Assembly: GCA_020698575.1 (NCBI GenBank)
Contig: CM036243.1
Location: 4,661,649 to 4,725,648 of the forward strand
From: Bostrychus sinensis
Taxonomy: Eukaryota; Chordata; Actinopteri; Gobiiformes; Eleotridae
Direction of reading: 5' to 3'
DNA length: 64,000 nucleotides
The notes beneath the pieces were generated by a model, which saw nothing but the letters and a program-made list of their open reading frames with translations, searched no databases and was not told the origin of the DNA. The first letter of the stretch is position 1. Each line of letters begins with the position of its first letter. Of the stretch, positions 53,871 through 64,000 are shown piece by piece. A program made the translations under genes and the position numbers.

Positions 53871-56814
53871 CTTACTCTTAAATGTGTCAAAAGACAGTAA
53901 AAAGATATTTATTTCTGAACATAGACAGTTGGGAAAGTAGACAATGAGAACAATTCCTAAACTACAGAAGGTCCGACGAGAAACGAGATTTACAGTTCAC
54001 TTGTACATGATATTAGTGCCCCCTCAGCTCATCACATCCTGTCCTCCTGGTTTTGGAACAGTGTCACCTTAAAAGTCATCAGTCACAATCACAGTCCAGT
54101 GGCAGTGTGCTGACTACAGGTCTAACCCCTAACCTCTTCTGTTGGACCTGTCTCTGTATATCTGCTCAGAGAGACAAACTGAGCACTGATGGCATAGAAG
54201 CACACTCATGTTGTGTTATTTACCATACACAAAGTGGGTAGTGGTGTGATGTTAGAGCTAAGTAGCGCCATTGGTCCATAAATGTCAGTACTGCCACATC
54301 ATTGGTCCATAAGAAAGTCAGTAATGCCACACCACTGGTTGGACCACAGTGGTTTGGATGCAAACACAATGGACTGAGCAGGAAAAGATGGATTATTAGG
54401 GAAAAACACCATAGACAGCACATATGTTGTCTTTTTAATATACACTTTATTATGTTAGTTATATGGGGAATTGTTGAACATCCAAGTTCAGTTGCATCTT
54501 TGTCAGTTTTCTGTTTCTCACTTTCTTAAGGTAAGACCATTTTCCAAATTTCATAATCACTTATTGCTCCACAAATTTTCTTTTGTTGTTTCATGAGTTC
54601 AATTAGAATGGCTAAAGTCACAGTTCATTATTAAAACTGTTTTTAGGAAAATGTGAAAAATACACACAACTGATCAGACACATAACCACAGTAAAACAGA
54701 CTAACCATTATTATTATGGTCACACAGTTAGCACATCAGGGAACACAGGCTAAACTGTGAAGTGTTTTGTGTTAAGACAAAAAGAAACTGTTGGTAAGTG
54801 TTTCAAATCATCTTTATTTTCCTTTTCTTAAATGAAACACAGACATTACCCCTGTGTTAGCTTCCCTTCCTTGGCTTCCATATGAATTCAGAATTACTCC
54901 AAAAGTGGTCAGGCTGAAGACACTGGAGGCAAGGTGGGTGGTCTTGCATTTGGACACAACAGCACTTGGGGGAGTAGGGATTGAATCATCAACCTTTGTG
55001 TTAGTGGAAGATCTGCTCTATCTTGTAAAATATTGCCTACTTTTCACATTTTGTCCCACTGTCCTCAGGTTCCAGTTACTTTTTTTGTACTTGTGGGTAC
55101 ATTTGGGTAGTTTTGAGAGTGGTAGCCTCATACTACTTGAATAAAAAACAGCCTTTCCTAAAGTCAAGAGTGTCACAGCACCCTTTAAATTCCCAAGAAC
55201 CCATGCAGACCCCCAGCTATAAAACTTCCCTCTATTCAAAAGACTGTCATGTTTTTATCAACTCTTTTTCTGACTGTTGGCTAAATATTGTTTTAAAGTA
55301 ATATTTACAATAATTAATTTCAAACTCAACTTTTTATGTGTTTAAAATAGACAGCTACTCTCCTTTTGGTGAGTGGATACTCGCTGTCCCTCTGTCCTCT
55401 CAGGGAGTGTTCTATTGCAGATACTTGGCTCGCTGTCAGACGTCCCAGAGATGATTGGACCTTAGCTGGCTTTTTTTGTTTGTTTTTTTTCCTCCCTCTG
55501 ATCTGAAGACAGGAGGTGTTGTCCTGCTGTCCGTCTACATGAAAACTAAACCCCAAATGTAACAGCAGCCCATTTTTATTTCTCCTCTCTCTGCACTGAC
55601 CGATGCTAACCCCAGTGTCTGCGTATATACAGTATATGTGTTTAAGAATACTGCCTCTGCTCTTGTCAAGCCTCCATACTGTGTACTCTTGAAAACCACT
55701 GCAGGACTTTTCACCTCTTCTCTCCTGAAGAAGCTGAGCGGGATTTATTCTTTCCAAGACTTAACACAGAGACCGCAGTTCACCTCAGACTCCCACTGCG
55801 TTTGAGATTTAACAATAAAACTTCTCTCAATGTGAATAGCAGTATCTTCATTTTTAAAGAGGCTGTTCTGTGGAGTTTGGCTTAAGACTTTCATCCTTTA
55901 TCTTGGATTTTAGAGAAAGTAAAAAGATTAATGCATGTAGTATTAAAAGTTACACACTGCAGACTATTATTTGAGGCATTTTTCAACATTAAGAACATTA
56001 TTAAGTTATGCAGCCTTTGCTAAGGTTTAAGCATTTGCAAATAGACTCATTACTGTTAGACTTGCATTCATCCAGGCTAATTGAATCACAACAAAAGGTT
56101 TTAAAAGAAATCGTCTAGACTTGGTTTTTAAAGTTGAAGAAGTTTTACCTTCATCCAAAAGGCTTTGTTAGTTCTAATATTGAACTGGTAAGAGATGGAT
56201 TATATGCTTCTAGGAGGGAGGAGTTTTTGACCTGAAAATAAATTTTATTGGTTTAGAAGACTTGAAAGGGGCTCAATAGTTTGGGGTCATTTGAAGTTCT
56301 TTGTCCTTTGCTGGAGTGAGTGGGAGAGTTATTAGTCTGCTCCTTCTGATGTTCATTGCCCTGACTGAATCTGGCATTTTTTTTGTCATACCATGAGTAC
56401 CTCAAGGTTCTTCAATATAACATTTTTACTTAACTTATGTACTTTTTGTATACTTCTTGTAAATACTAATTCTCCTGGTTTTTGATTGGTTCCATTACTT
56501 ATTTTAGTGTATATTTACTTTATATTTTATTTTACTGTGTATTTTATGTTCAAAATAAACCTAAAAATTAAAAAATAATAATCTTAAACTACTTTACTAC
56601 AAAGAAAATATTAAATAATTCTCTGCAAACAAACTATTACATCTAAAAAATATATATATAAAAAAACAAAATACAATCATATTAATATACAAATAATATT
56701 TTTTGCCGTTTCACCTCATTTTTATTTACCTTTCATAAGTTTCAACAGTTCAAAATGAAAATTATTTTTAAAAAAGTATCATTTACTAATAAATTATCAA
56801 ACAATTCAGAGTAC
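53871..56814. other. Non-coding; short tandem duplication at 54269-54333
   Basis: CATTGGTCCATAA, GTCAGTA and TGCCACA occur twice in a row (54269-54299, 54300-54333). The 143-residue minus frame at 55757-55326 is Arg/Lys/Gln-rich and matches nothing I know. The rest is AT-rich and unassigned. Confidence 0.35.
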
Positions 56815-56868
56815 CCCCTGCAACATGCCCCTAGGGTCCCCGTACTCCTGGTTGGAAAACACTGTCTT
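56700..56868 (-). mobile_element. hAT end fragment (CAGTGTTTTCCAACC)
   Basis: Reading in reverse from 56868: CAGTGTTTTCCAACCAGG, GTACGGGGACCC. This is close to the termini of the element at 28792-29767. The opposite end is not seen. Confidence 0.5.
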
Positions 56869-56869
56869 A

Positions 56870-57565
56870 GACCACCATTTCTGTTCAAAGAAGGTTTTTT
56901 TTTGACAAAGATTTCTTCTTTGACTCCTCACTCAAACCATCCTTTCTCTCTGGACCTCACTGTCCTCAGTGGAGTGGTTTGTGTCCTTCAGGTGGAGGTG
57001 TACTGCAGATTCTGGTCCACTGGAGTTGGCCCTGCGGTGTTGGTATAACCGCTTGTGCCGAGGTTGTTTGGTTTCTTCAGTGTACTGTTACCTACTGCAG
57101 TGGATGGAGTACACAACATTGCTCTGTTTGCTGGGACTTTTGTCCTTGGGATGAACCAGTTTTTGTCTGAGGGTATTAACAGGTTTGAAATGAACCAGGA
57201 TGTTGTGTTGGCTTAAAAATCCTTTTACGTTTCTCAGAAAGGCCAGCTACATTAGGAATAACAATGTTGCTCCTTTTTTGCTTGTTTTTTTCTGTCCATT
57301 AAAAAAAATAGCTTTTTGGGATTTGGAGAAGGCCCAGTTGGAATATCCACAGTTCTCAGAGCTTGGTGGACATGTTGTTCTTCTTTCCTCTTCCTTCAGA
57401 GCTTGTGGGAACCTCTTGGGCTCTGTGTTGCAGTGTCCTAATCACACCGAGTTTATGTTGCAGCAGGTGGTTTGAATCAAATAACAGGTACTGATCTGTG
57501 TGAGTGGGCTTTCTGCTCTACCAGTTTAACCTCCACGCTCTCGGTCCATGACTGCAGTTGTATTT
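56870..57565 (-). pseudogene. Penelope-like element fossil: RT end plus GIY-YIG endonuclease
   Basis: Penelope-like elements encode a reverse transcriptase fused to a GIY-YIG endonuclease. On the minus strand, from 57525 downward: SRKPTHTDQYLLFDSNH and LLQHKLGVIRTLQHRAQEVP (end of RT), a frame shift near 57360, then NCGYSNWAF, an IVIPNVAGLSEK region, NTLRQKLVHPKDKSP, NVVYSIHCS, then ETKQPRHKRLYQHRRA and SAVHLHLKDTNHSTED. This order (CGYxxWAF, VIPxVxGxSE, LRxKLVHPKD, VVYxxxC, ETKQxxxxRxxxHRR) is the RT-to-GIY-YIG linker and nuclease of fish Penelope-like proteins. The Y of the GIY-YIG core and the YxGETK strand are damaged, and a stop follows GWFE. It has at least three frame shifts. RT palm motifs upstream are missing, so it is a truncated, dead copy. 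Confidence 0.85.
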
Positions 57566-57699
57566 CTGTATTCACACGAAGCATAGTAATGTCAAAAGAT
57601 CCGAAAGCTTCTTAAGCAGTGCAATTCCCCCACCAGGGGCAGCAAATTTTCTGACATGCTACAAAGTCAGGATTTGATATCATTCATTTCAGGAGTGTG

Positions 57700-57843
57700 T
57701 TGGGAGCAATTAACCACTTGTGTCCAACTTAAAAATTGTTGTACAACCTGAAATCAGGCCCGCTTACAGGTGCCATGATAAAGAGATAATCTGTGTTATT
57801 CCCTTGACCAGTCAGTGGCCATAATGTTATGCCTGATTGGTGT
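57700..57843 (+). mobile_element. Tc1/mariner end fragment (GATTGGTGTA)
   Basis: AGTCAGTGGCCATAATGTTATG followed by CCTGATTGGTGTA is the inverse of the TACACCGATCAGGCATAAC terminus common in fish. The preceding 130 bp are the usual flank of that end. No left end was found. Confidence 0.65.
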
Positions 57844-59391
57844 ATTTTATTACATACTTGGAAATTGTTCTCTAAGGGCTTTTGCTGTCTTATGTAAGAT
57901 AATAAATTACCAAAAATGACCTATAAATGACCTACTGTTTTATCATTACATCTTGCCTTGTTTGAGATCCCTGTAAGTTCAGAGGAGTTCATAACTCAGC
58001 TGAGGCTGTTGCTGACAACAGTTAAATCACAGCCTACAGTGCACTTGACGTCTCTAATCTCACAGTGCATTCTTGCATGACCGTTCAAGACACACAACAT
58101 GACATATGTAATAATCATAAACTATGGCTTCAGGCACATTTTCCTGAGTCCTGCCGTCCCCTTGCTCAGCTAATACAGACAGAGAGGAGACGTGTCCTTA
58201 GCACCCTTCTAATGTGACCGTTCTGTTTCATGTACATTTTGATAAATGGCTGGGTGACACATGACTTGATGGCTGTGCATTCTGGAGCATAACAATAAGC
58301 AGTGGACATGAATCAAGTCTACAGCCTTCACAGTCCCACCCTGTGTCCCAAACGCAATGCATCTCTCTAATAGACGGCCCCTCCGACCACCACCAAACAC
58401 AGCCACACTAGCACATTCACACAGGCAACCTCCACTCCGCGTGCATGTACAGCATCCACAGAAAAATTATATCCGAATAGAAGGTTGTGATGCTTCCCAC
58501 ACATTTTATGCTCTTTCATTTATTATAAGTCTCAATTGAGGAAATCCTAAAAAGGCAATACCTGCAATAATCCAAATAAAACATTGTTACGATTTAAGCT
58601 TCTTTTTAATGTAGTAAACTATATTAAGGGGAAGGTGGTGTTCATTTTGTTATTGCAATCTTTTTTTTTTTATCAGAAAAGCGGCATTCTCTTTCTAACG
58701 CAGATGCAAGTGTGTGTGTCTATGTGCGTAGTTCTGTGTGGAGCATCTTGGGCCTCCCTCTCTTCCATGTTTCTCGGTGAAACTCTCTCATTAGCAGCTC
58801 ATGTTTAGGTAAATCTCATTCAGAAATCATTTTCCATTATCCTTCTTTGGTGGATTTGAGGCGTGACGTGAGGTGGATTTACGTGAGCACATTTATGTCT
58901 TCACTGATGTCTCTGTGAGAGTAATGCACACTGCTGCTGTTTTGCTTCTGTTTTGTACAGACATCATAAAAACATAACTATGCAATATGTTAAGGGTTAT
59001 TACAAAATGCAGAAAAACATAATGAAAAAGACCGGCATCAGGACTCGGATTGGCCAAAACCAAACATGGCCATATAGTCGCTGGGCTGATATTTGACACA
59101 GACTGACAACCATACACTGATAGGCATTCATAGACATCCAGGGCCTGATATTAACTTTTTCTCTCACTTGTGGTTTTCAACAGTTACTAGCCACCAATGA
59201 TTTTCTGACTTGCCCCGACTGTGTATTAAATTTTTTTCTGTTGTATAATATTAATAAGCCTATATTACTATGAAAACTGAATTACTGAAACCAAAATCAA
59301 GGTACTGCTTTTCATTAAATTCACAATATAGTCCAATGCACCTAGACTATACCAGTATCAGCTCTAATAGAGCTCCACCTCTGCATTTTAT
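57844..59391. other. Non-coding, mostly unassigned; SINE B fragment at 58375-58430
   Basis: 58375-58430 contains GGCCCCTCCGACCACCACC and CACAGCCACACTAGCAC, a body fragment of SINE family B (antisense). 57975-58110 is unique, balanced sequence without motifs strong enough to call. Confidence 0.4.
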
Positions 59392-60101
59392 TAGGGATGC
59401 ACCGATACCGATACCAGTATCGGGTATCGGTACCGATACCAAGTCCAAGTACTCGTACTCGTATTCATAAAAGTGGGCCGATACCAACAACCGATACCAC
59501 TTTACAGCGCTGTCACGTGACCTTCCCCTCTCAGCTGAGCAGTGAGAACCGAGTGGAAGGATTTCAAAGTGAACTGTATGGAGATAAAAGCAAAGCTGAC
59601 TCTACATTCTGCTCAACCAGACTTATCCCAAATCATACGTGAGTCCTGAAACTTAAGCAGTTGTCCTTTTGTTGTCCTAGTTGTCCCGAAAATTATATAA
59701 GCGCGGAGTGTGAAGCAGTTGTTGTCTGATAAAACATAACAAGTACCGTTACCGTTGCTAATTGTGTTAGCTGCTGTGTTAGCTGCTGTATGTCTTGGTG
59801 AATCTCCGCTAGTTATGCGCTGATGCTCAATCTGTCTTTAAAATGACTTTAGCGACTGAATAGAGGAGAATCTAAGCTTTAAAACATGTCCATATTGAGC
59901 AAATTTTAGCCATGGTTAGTTGTGTTCAAACCACTCTGTTGTAAAAATAACTTAGCATACAGCATACAGCAGTGTGACTGTATAAACTATAAAGTAACCC
60001 CTATATAAGTACTCGTATCGGTACTCGGTATCGGCGAGTACTCAAATGGAAGTACTCGTACTCGTATCGGTTTGAAAAAAAGTGGTATCGGTGCATCCCT
60101 A
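59392..60101. mobile_element. hAT non-autonomous transposon, 710 bp
   Basis: The ends are TAGGGATGCACCGATACC on both sides in inverse orientation, bounded by a perfect 8-bp duplication CATTTTAT (59384-59391 and 60102-60109). Subterminal CGATACC/GGTATCGG and AGTACTCGTA repeats fill about 90 bp on each side. A short frame near 59578 opening MEIKAKLTLHS stops soon and may be a relic of a first exon. No transposase domain remains. Confidence 0.93.
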
Positions 60102-60109
60102 CATTTTAT

Positions 60110-61087
60110 TATACATGCATACAATGGACAAGACAAGACAGGTATTATTCCTATTCCATCACACGTTACAGGCCCCAACCTGCACCCAACAATTTCCCTT
60201 TCCTCTAACTTCACTTTGATATCATGTAGTAATTTGAAATTGAGAATTGGTTCATACTTTTTTACCACATAATCAAGCAATCCAGACCTTTGACAATGAC
60301 ACTGGTTAAGTGTGACCACTACTGTCAGAAGTGTTTAAGTGTCTTTGGTCGAGCACTGACACTTCATTAATGTCATGGTTAGCACAGCACTCCTCTCTCT
60401 CACAGTATGTCCTTGTGCTCTTCCCTCATCCCTCTGCCTGTAGATAAACTCAGAGTCAGACTTTAATTCACCTAATCTCAAAGCCTGACCTTTGTCAATT
60501 ATTAAGAATTACAATTTTTTACCTCTATTTTTAGATAAAGAAGAGAATCTTTTTTTTTTTCATGAGCTTGAATTCTGAGAGAAAAACAGCTCAGAGGTGT
60601 CAAGTGAGACAGTCTCTTCTTTTACTTTTAGCTTTTCACTTCTGTAGGGTCATCACGGCAAATCAACTGCCTTTTAATATGCAGTGACCCTCTCAAATTA
60701 TCCTGGCTTGGGACTGTCACAAACAGTACCTGTGACTGGATTGTTAAATTGTGCTTTAATTTAGTTTTGTTTGTTTGTTTTTTTGGTTGGTAGTTTTTTG
60801 TTTTGTTTTGTTTTCTTTTGGGTTTTTTGTAGTTTTTTTATGCCATATTATATTATAACTTAATTTTCGAATTTTATTTATACACCAGTGATTAATGATA
60901 ATACTTCACATTATAATGGGTTAACTTTATTTTTAAACACTTTGTCCAAACATAATAATGATTTGTTTTCATTTGTCAGAGGAAACATGATTATAAGGTT
61001 TATTAGTCTGCAATAAGTACTAATTTTTAGAACACATAACACATAATGTATTTCATGCATTCTCACTACTTCTGCATGATTCCTAAC
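60110..61087. other. Non-coding; T/G-rich low complexity
   Basis: TTTGTTTGTTTG and TTTTGTTTTG runs at 60763-60835. 60640-60760 is unique and balanced, with TTTTAATATG and CAAATTATCC cores, but has no clear class. Confidence 0.3.
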
Positions 61088-61635
61088 TTAAAGCGATTAT
61101 ATTATGTCAAATCAACTTTTCTGAGCTTTCTACCATGTTTAATGTTGTGTTGTTCCCTCCTCAAAAACATACCTGGAGGTGTGTTTTGTTTCGTTTGCAC
61201 CTGTTTAAGTAATCCTGTATTCCCTGGCTCTGAGTTCTGAGGCCTCAGAATGCTTGGTTCCACAAACCTCCGCCTCTCCCCCGTACTCCCGCCCACTCCA
61301 GGAAGCACTAACCAATCAACAAGCCCTCTACATGCAGTTTGCTCTCATGCATTTATCAAAAAAAAAAAAAAAAAAAAGGTGTACAGCTGTTTCCATGGCT
61401 TCCTCGCAGACATACAGAAAGTTAAAGGAAGTATAAATAAATAAATGATCTGTTCAGTTCAATAGAGCGCAACAGCTCTGCCCTCTTCACCTTTTTCTTC
61501 AGGGCAGCAGCAAAGTAATGATTGAAAAGGCTTGTTTAAATGTTGTTTTTAAAGGTTGTAAAATGTGCATTGCTGTTCCAAAGGTGACCAAGATTGGTTT
61601 AAAATATAAATAAAAGCATAATATAGCCCTTTTAA
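61088..61635 (+). mobile_element. TTAA-element copy, complete, 548 bp
   Basis: TTAA at 61088-61091 and 61632-61635 with inverted ends TTAAAGCGATTATATTATG and TTAAAAGGGCTATATTATGC. The body matches the copies at 1286 and 45090. A poly-A of about 19 at 61359 lies in the middle. This is the cleanest copy for defining the family. Confidence 0.85.
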
Positions 61636-63060
61636 AGATATTGTGAGTCCTTTTCGGTCCTTCAGATGAAATGTGGTGTTGAGACAGCTGATTACAATCC
61701 CATGTCTCCTTTTCAAGGCTGTGAACAGCTGTATTGAAATGAGAAGAAAAAAAATCTGGTGGTTTTATGACATTTTGTATTTTTTGGAGGCAGGAAATCT
61801 ACATACTCTGTTCAAGAAAGCAGTATAGTAGTACAGCTGTGGGGAAAGGGGGACCTTGTGGGTAAAAACTCAACATTATGAATGTATTATCAGGACATGG
61901 AGATGGAGTATTTGCCCTTGAATTATGTCACCACTTCTTCCACCATTACAAGGGTCTCAAAAAAAAAAAAAAAAGTATAGCTGACCAGGGGCCATAAGCC
62001 CGATTAGTCAAATTTGATTGATCACTTGGCAAACCAGCTTGTGTATGCATCCAATCAAATTCACAGGTGTCTGCCCCTTTCGTGCACAGAATGATTATTT
62101 GTCAGCGAGTTGTCAATCAAAAAAGGATGGAGACCCAGGCACTAGCAGACACTTGTGACAGGCGTCTGATAAACAGTGTAGGTCAGACTGTGACCCTACC
62201 TTTTAATATGGTAAAATATCTTAATGTTCTTTGCTCATTTACATATCGAGTGTTTTGTGTTAATTTTCTTTAATGGGTAATTCAACCTGGAGAGAGGTAA
62301 AACAAACTAAGACAAATGAGTGAAGCGTAACAGATGATTTTCTTGAAGGAATACATTTTGACGCTTAGACCCTGGCAGGTAGAGACACTGGTGGTGGTGA
62401 AGAGTAGGAGATGGAGAATCTGAGGAGGCTGATGGTTCTGCTGCTGCGGTGAAGAGGAGGATATGGAGAGGCTGAGATTGAGAGTCTTGGTCTTGAGACT
62501 GGTCTTGAGACAATTTTTTATGGTCTTGGTCTCGTCTTGGTCTTGGATGCAGTGTCTTGGTCTTAATCTCAAATCCAATTTTACTCAGATAATGTGGTCT
62601 CTGAGATTTTTTTTCTTCTTTTTTCAACATAAGAAAATACTATATTTCATAATTTTAAAGTGATTTCTTTTTAGCTTCAGAATAACCAGGAAAATGTTCT
62701 ATTATCTGTTAGTGGACTCTGTTACATTAGAGCAGTGTTTCTCACACTTTTTCACACCTAGGACCACTTAAGGATGAAAAATGTTTTGGGGACCACCTAA
62801 ACAGCGAACCATGTAGTCATATTCATTGATACTAAAGAATAAATATTGTTGTTTAAAATATAACTGTAACACTATGAAAAGTGAATAGTCTATAACTGCA
62901 CTTTTTTAAGAACATTATTATGACAATAATTCTCTCTGTCTGTTCCCTTGTTTGTGCTTTTCCACTGGAGCCAATTTATCCATTCCATGCTGGGGCCTGA
63001 TAGCCTCCCTGCTCATTATACACAGCCACAAGCCTCAGCCTGGGACAGTTTGTAGTCCAC
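61636..63060. other. Non-coding; hAT-like end at 62734
   Basis: Poly-A at 61960-61974. 62400-62580 has a TCTTGG/GGTCTTG-rich stretch that produces spurious frames on both strands. CAGTGTTTCTCACACTTTTTCAC at 62734 resembles the left end of a hAT of the CAGTGGTTC group; its right end is not in view. Confidence 0.4.
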
Positions 63061-63069
63061 CTCTTTTTA

Positions 63070-63764
63070 TATCAGTAATAGTGCTGGGCATTGATTACAT
63101 TTTTTGCAGTTAATCTAATTAAGTCTAGCTAAAAGAGCTAAACCTAAATTTCCAATTCAAAAGTCTCTCCTCCTCCTGTGGATGTCATGTTCCCCTGCTC
63201 TCTTCTCCCTCCCTTAAGACTATCAAAAGTTATGGGATGCAAATATCTCTTTTTTAGTCGTATTTCAAGAAAACGTCATTGATATTATCTGCAAACTCTG
63301 CATGTTGCAGCCGATAGCGTTAATTAGCCGTGCGTATATTTACAAGGCTATATTTAACATTAACAGTACTAAGACTGTAGTGGTTTGTATCTCAGTGATG
63401 CCTGGGCCTATCCACATGGAACAAACACTGTAAGGAAGCTCAAAGTCTCATCTGTCAGGATCATTGAGTATAATGTCTCTCTACTCTTCCTCTGTCCTGT
63501 GTGCACCCGTTTACGAACGCACCTGAAGGTCACACACACAGAGAGAGTGAGAGAGAGAGAGAGAGAGAGTGCGAGAGCAGACAGTACAGTCTGCCGTTCT
63601 ACTGTGTGCCACTGGGTCAGGAGACAGCAGCGACACAGAGCCACAGAGCTGCTGCTGGGCCTGAGAGAACTGGAGACGGTGGAGGAGCTCACACAGACAG
63701 TCACCAAAGTTTTCTCTCATTCAGCTTTTACTCAGTCTGGTTTCTCTCTCCAGGGGGCGGTCTG
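63070..63764. other. Non-coding; hAT-like end and GA repeat
   Basis: TAGTGCTGGGCATTGATTAC near 63079 resembles a hAT terminus. (GA)n at 63541-63569 drives the overlapping Arg/Glu- and Ser/Leu-rich frames near the end of the window, none of which looks genuine. Confidence 0.4.
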
Positions 63765-63840
63765 TACACATTAAAGAGCTGTAATTCCTAAACCTTCAGG
63801 CCTATTTGAAGATGAGTACTCTCAAATAACTGTAAATCCA
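63765..63840 (+). mobile_element. Fragment of the Tc1 inverted end seen at 32320
   Basis: ACACATTAAAGAGCTGTAATTC, CTAAACC and GAGTACTCTCAAAT repeat the segment at 32329-32390 in the same orientation. Confidence 0.6.
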
Positions 63841-64000
63841 ATCCACGATGGCAGGTGTGGTAGTACTGTTGGTGTTCTGTACTTCACTCACATTATTGTG
63901 CTGTTTGCTCCACGCCTCCCTCCCCCACTTTCCTACGTTTCCTCGATTTCTTCTAATTATCCAGGAAGCATTTGACCTCCCAGCAGCAAAAATGTAATTC

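Noticed and set aside
55326..55757. 143-residue minus-strand frame
   Set aside because: It has no recognisable domain, splice context or codon pattern. It is a plausible chance frame, so not called a gene.
57200..57475. 91-residue plus-strand frame
   Set aside because: It is the antisense shadow of the Penelope-like fossil on the minus strand.
63541..63774. 96- to 129-residue frames at the window end
   Set aside because: They are driven by a (GA)n repeat on overlapping frames of both strands.

Overview
This window looks like teleost fish nuclear DNA, probably intergenic or deep intronic. It carries many cut-and-paste transposons (mostly hAT), tRNA-derived SINEs, 5'-truncated LINEs, a Penelope-like fossil, simple repeats and long AT-rich stretches. 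The retroelement protein motifs and SINE sequences are of types I know from fish genomes. I could not identify any host protein-coding exon. Nearly all open frames are short and random. The ones with recognisable protein motifs belong to mobile elements, and all of those are broken. No bacterial operons, CRISPR arrays or true tRNA/rRNA genes are present.

Layout. 1-5 kb: possible conserved non-coding block, a TTAA-flanked element (1286-2322) with a TA-flanked MITE nested in it, a LINE 3' fragment, and a hAT element (3489-4457). 5-11 kb: SINEs, a microsatellite, unassigned sequence with promoter-like motifs, and a block with PBX/MEIS-type sites near 10.4 kb. 11-17 kb: a hAT with another hAT inside it, a TTAA-type element, a third hAT (14398-15185), a GC-rich promoter-like stretch, and a Tc1 element with half a transposase gene. 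17-26 kb: quiet sequence, then a 3.06-kb hAT (20615-23674) that still shows three exons of its transposase gene. 26-33 kb: a hAT holding a 37-bp minisatellite, an old three-copy tandem repeat split by a hAT and a SINE, and a Tc1 element invaded by a SINE and a foldback MITE. 33-41 kb: a candidate non-coding transcription unit, TTAA-type repeats, and a 3.4-kb element with long inverted ends (36931-40361) that holds another hAT. 41-54 kb: three 3' pieces of one LINE family, a second, older LINE reverse-transcriptase fossil, and a SINE containing both another SINE and a LINE (51931-53870). 54-64 kb: a Penelope-like fossil (56870-57565), another hAT (59392-60101), a third TTAA element copy, and loose transposon ends.

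No genes work together here. The main information is insertion history. Ten or so insertions can be dated relative to each other from target-site duplications and from uninterrupted paralogous copies inside the same window. The best candidates for host function are a few blocks of unique, GC-balanced sequence with clustered homeodomain-type motifs. Their function is inferred only and needs cross-species alignment.
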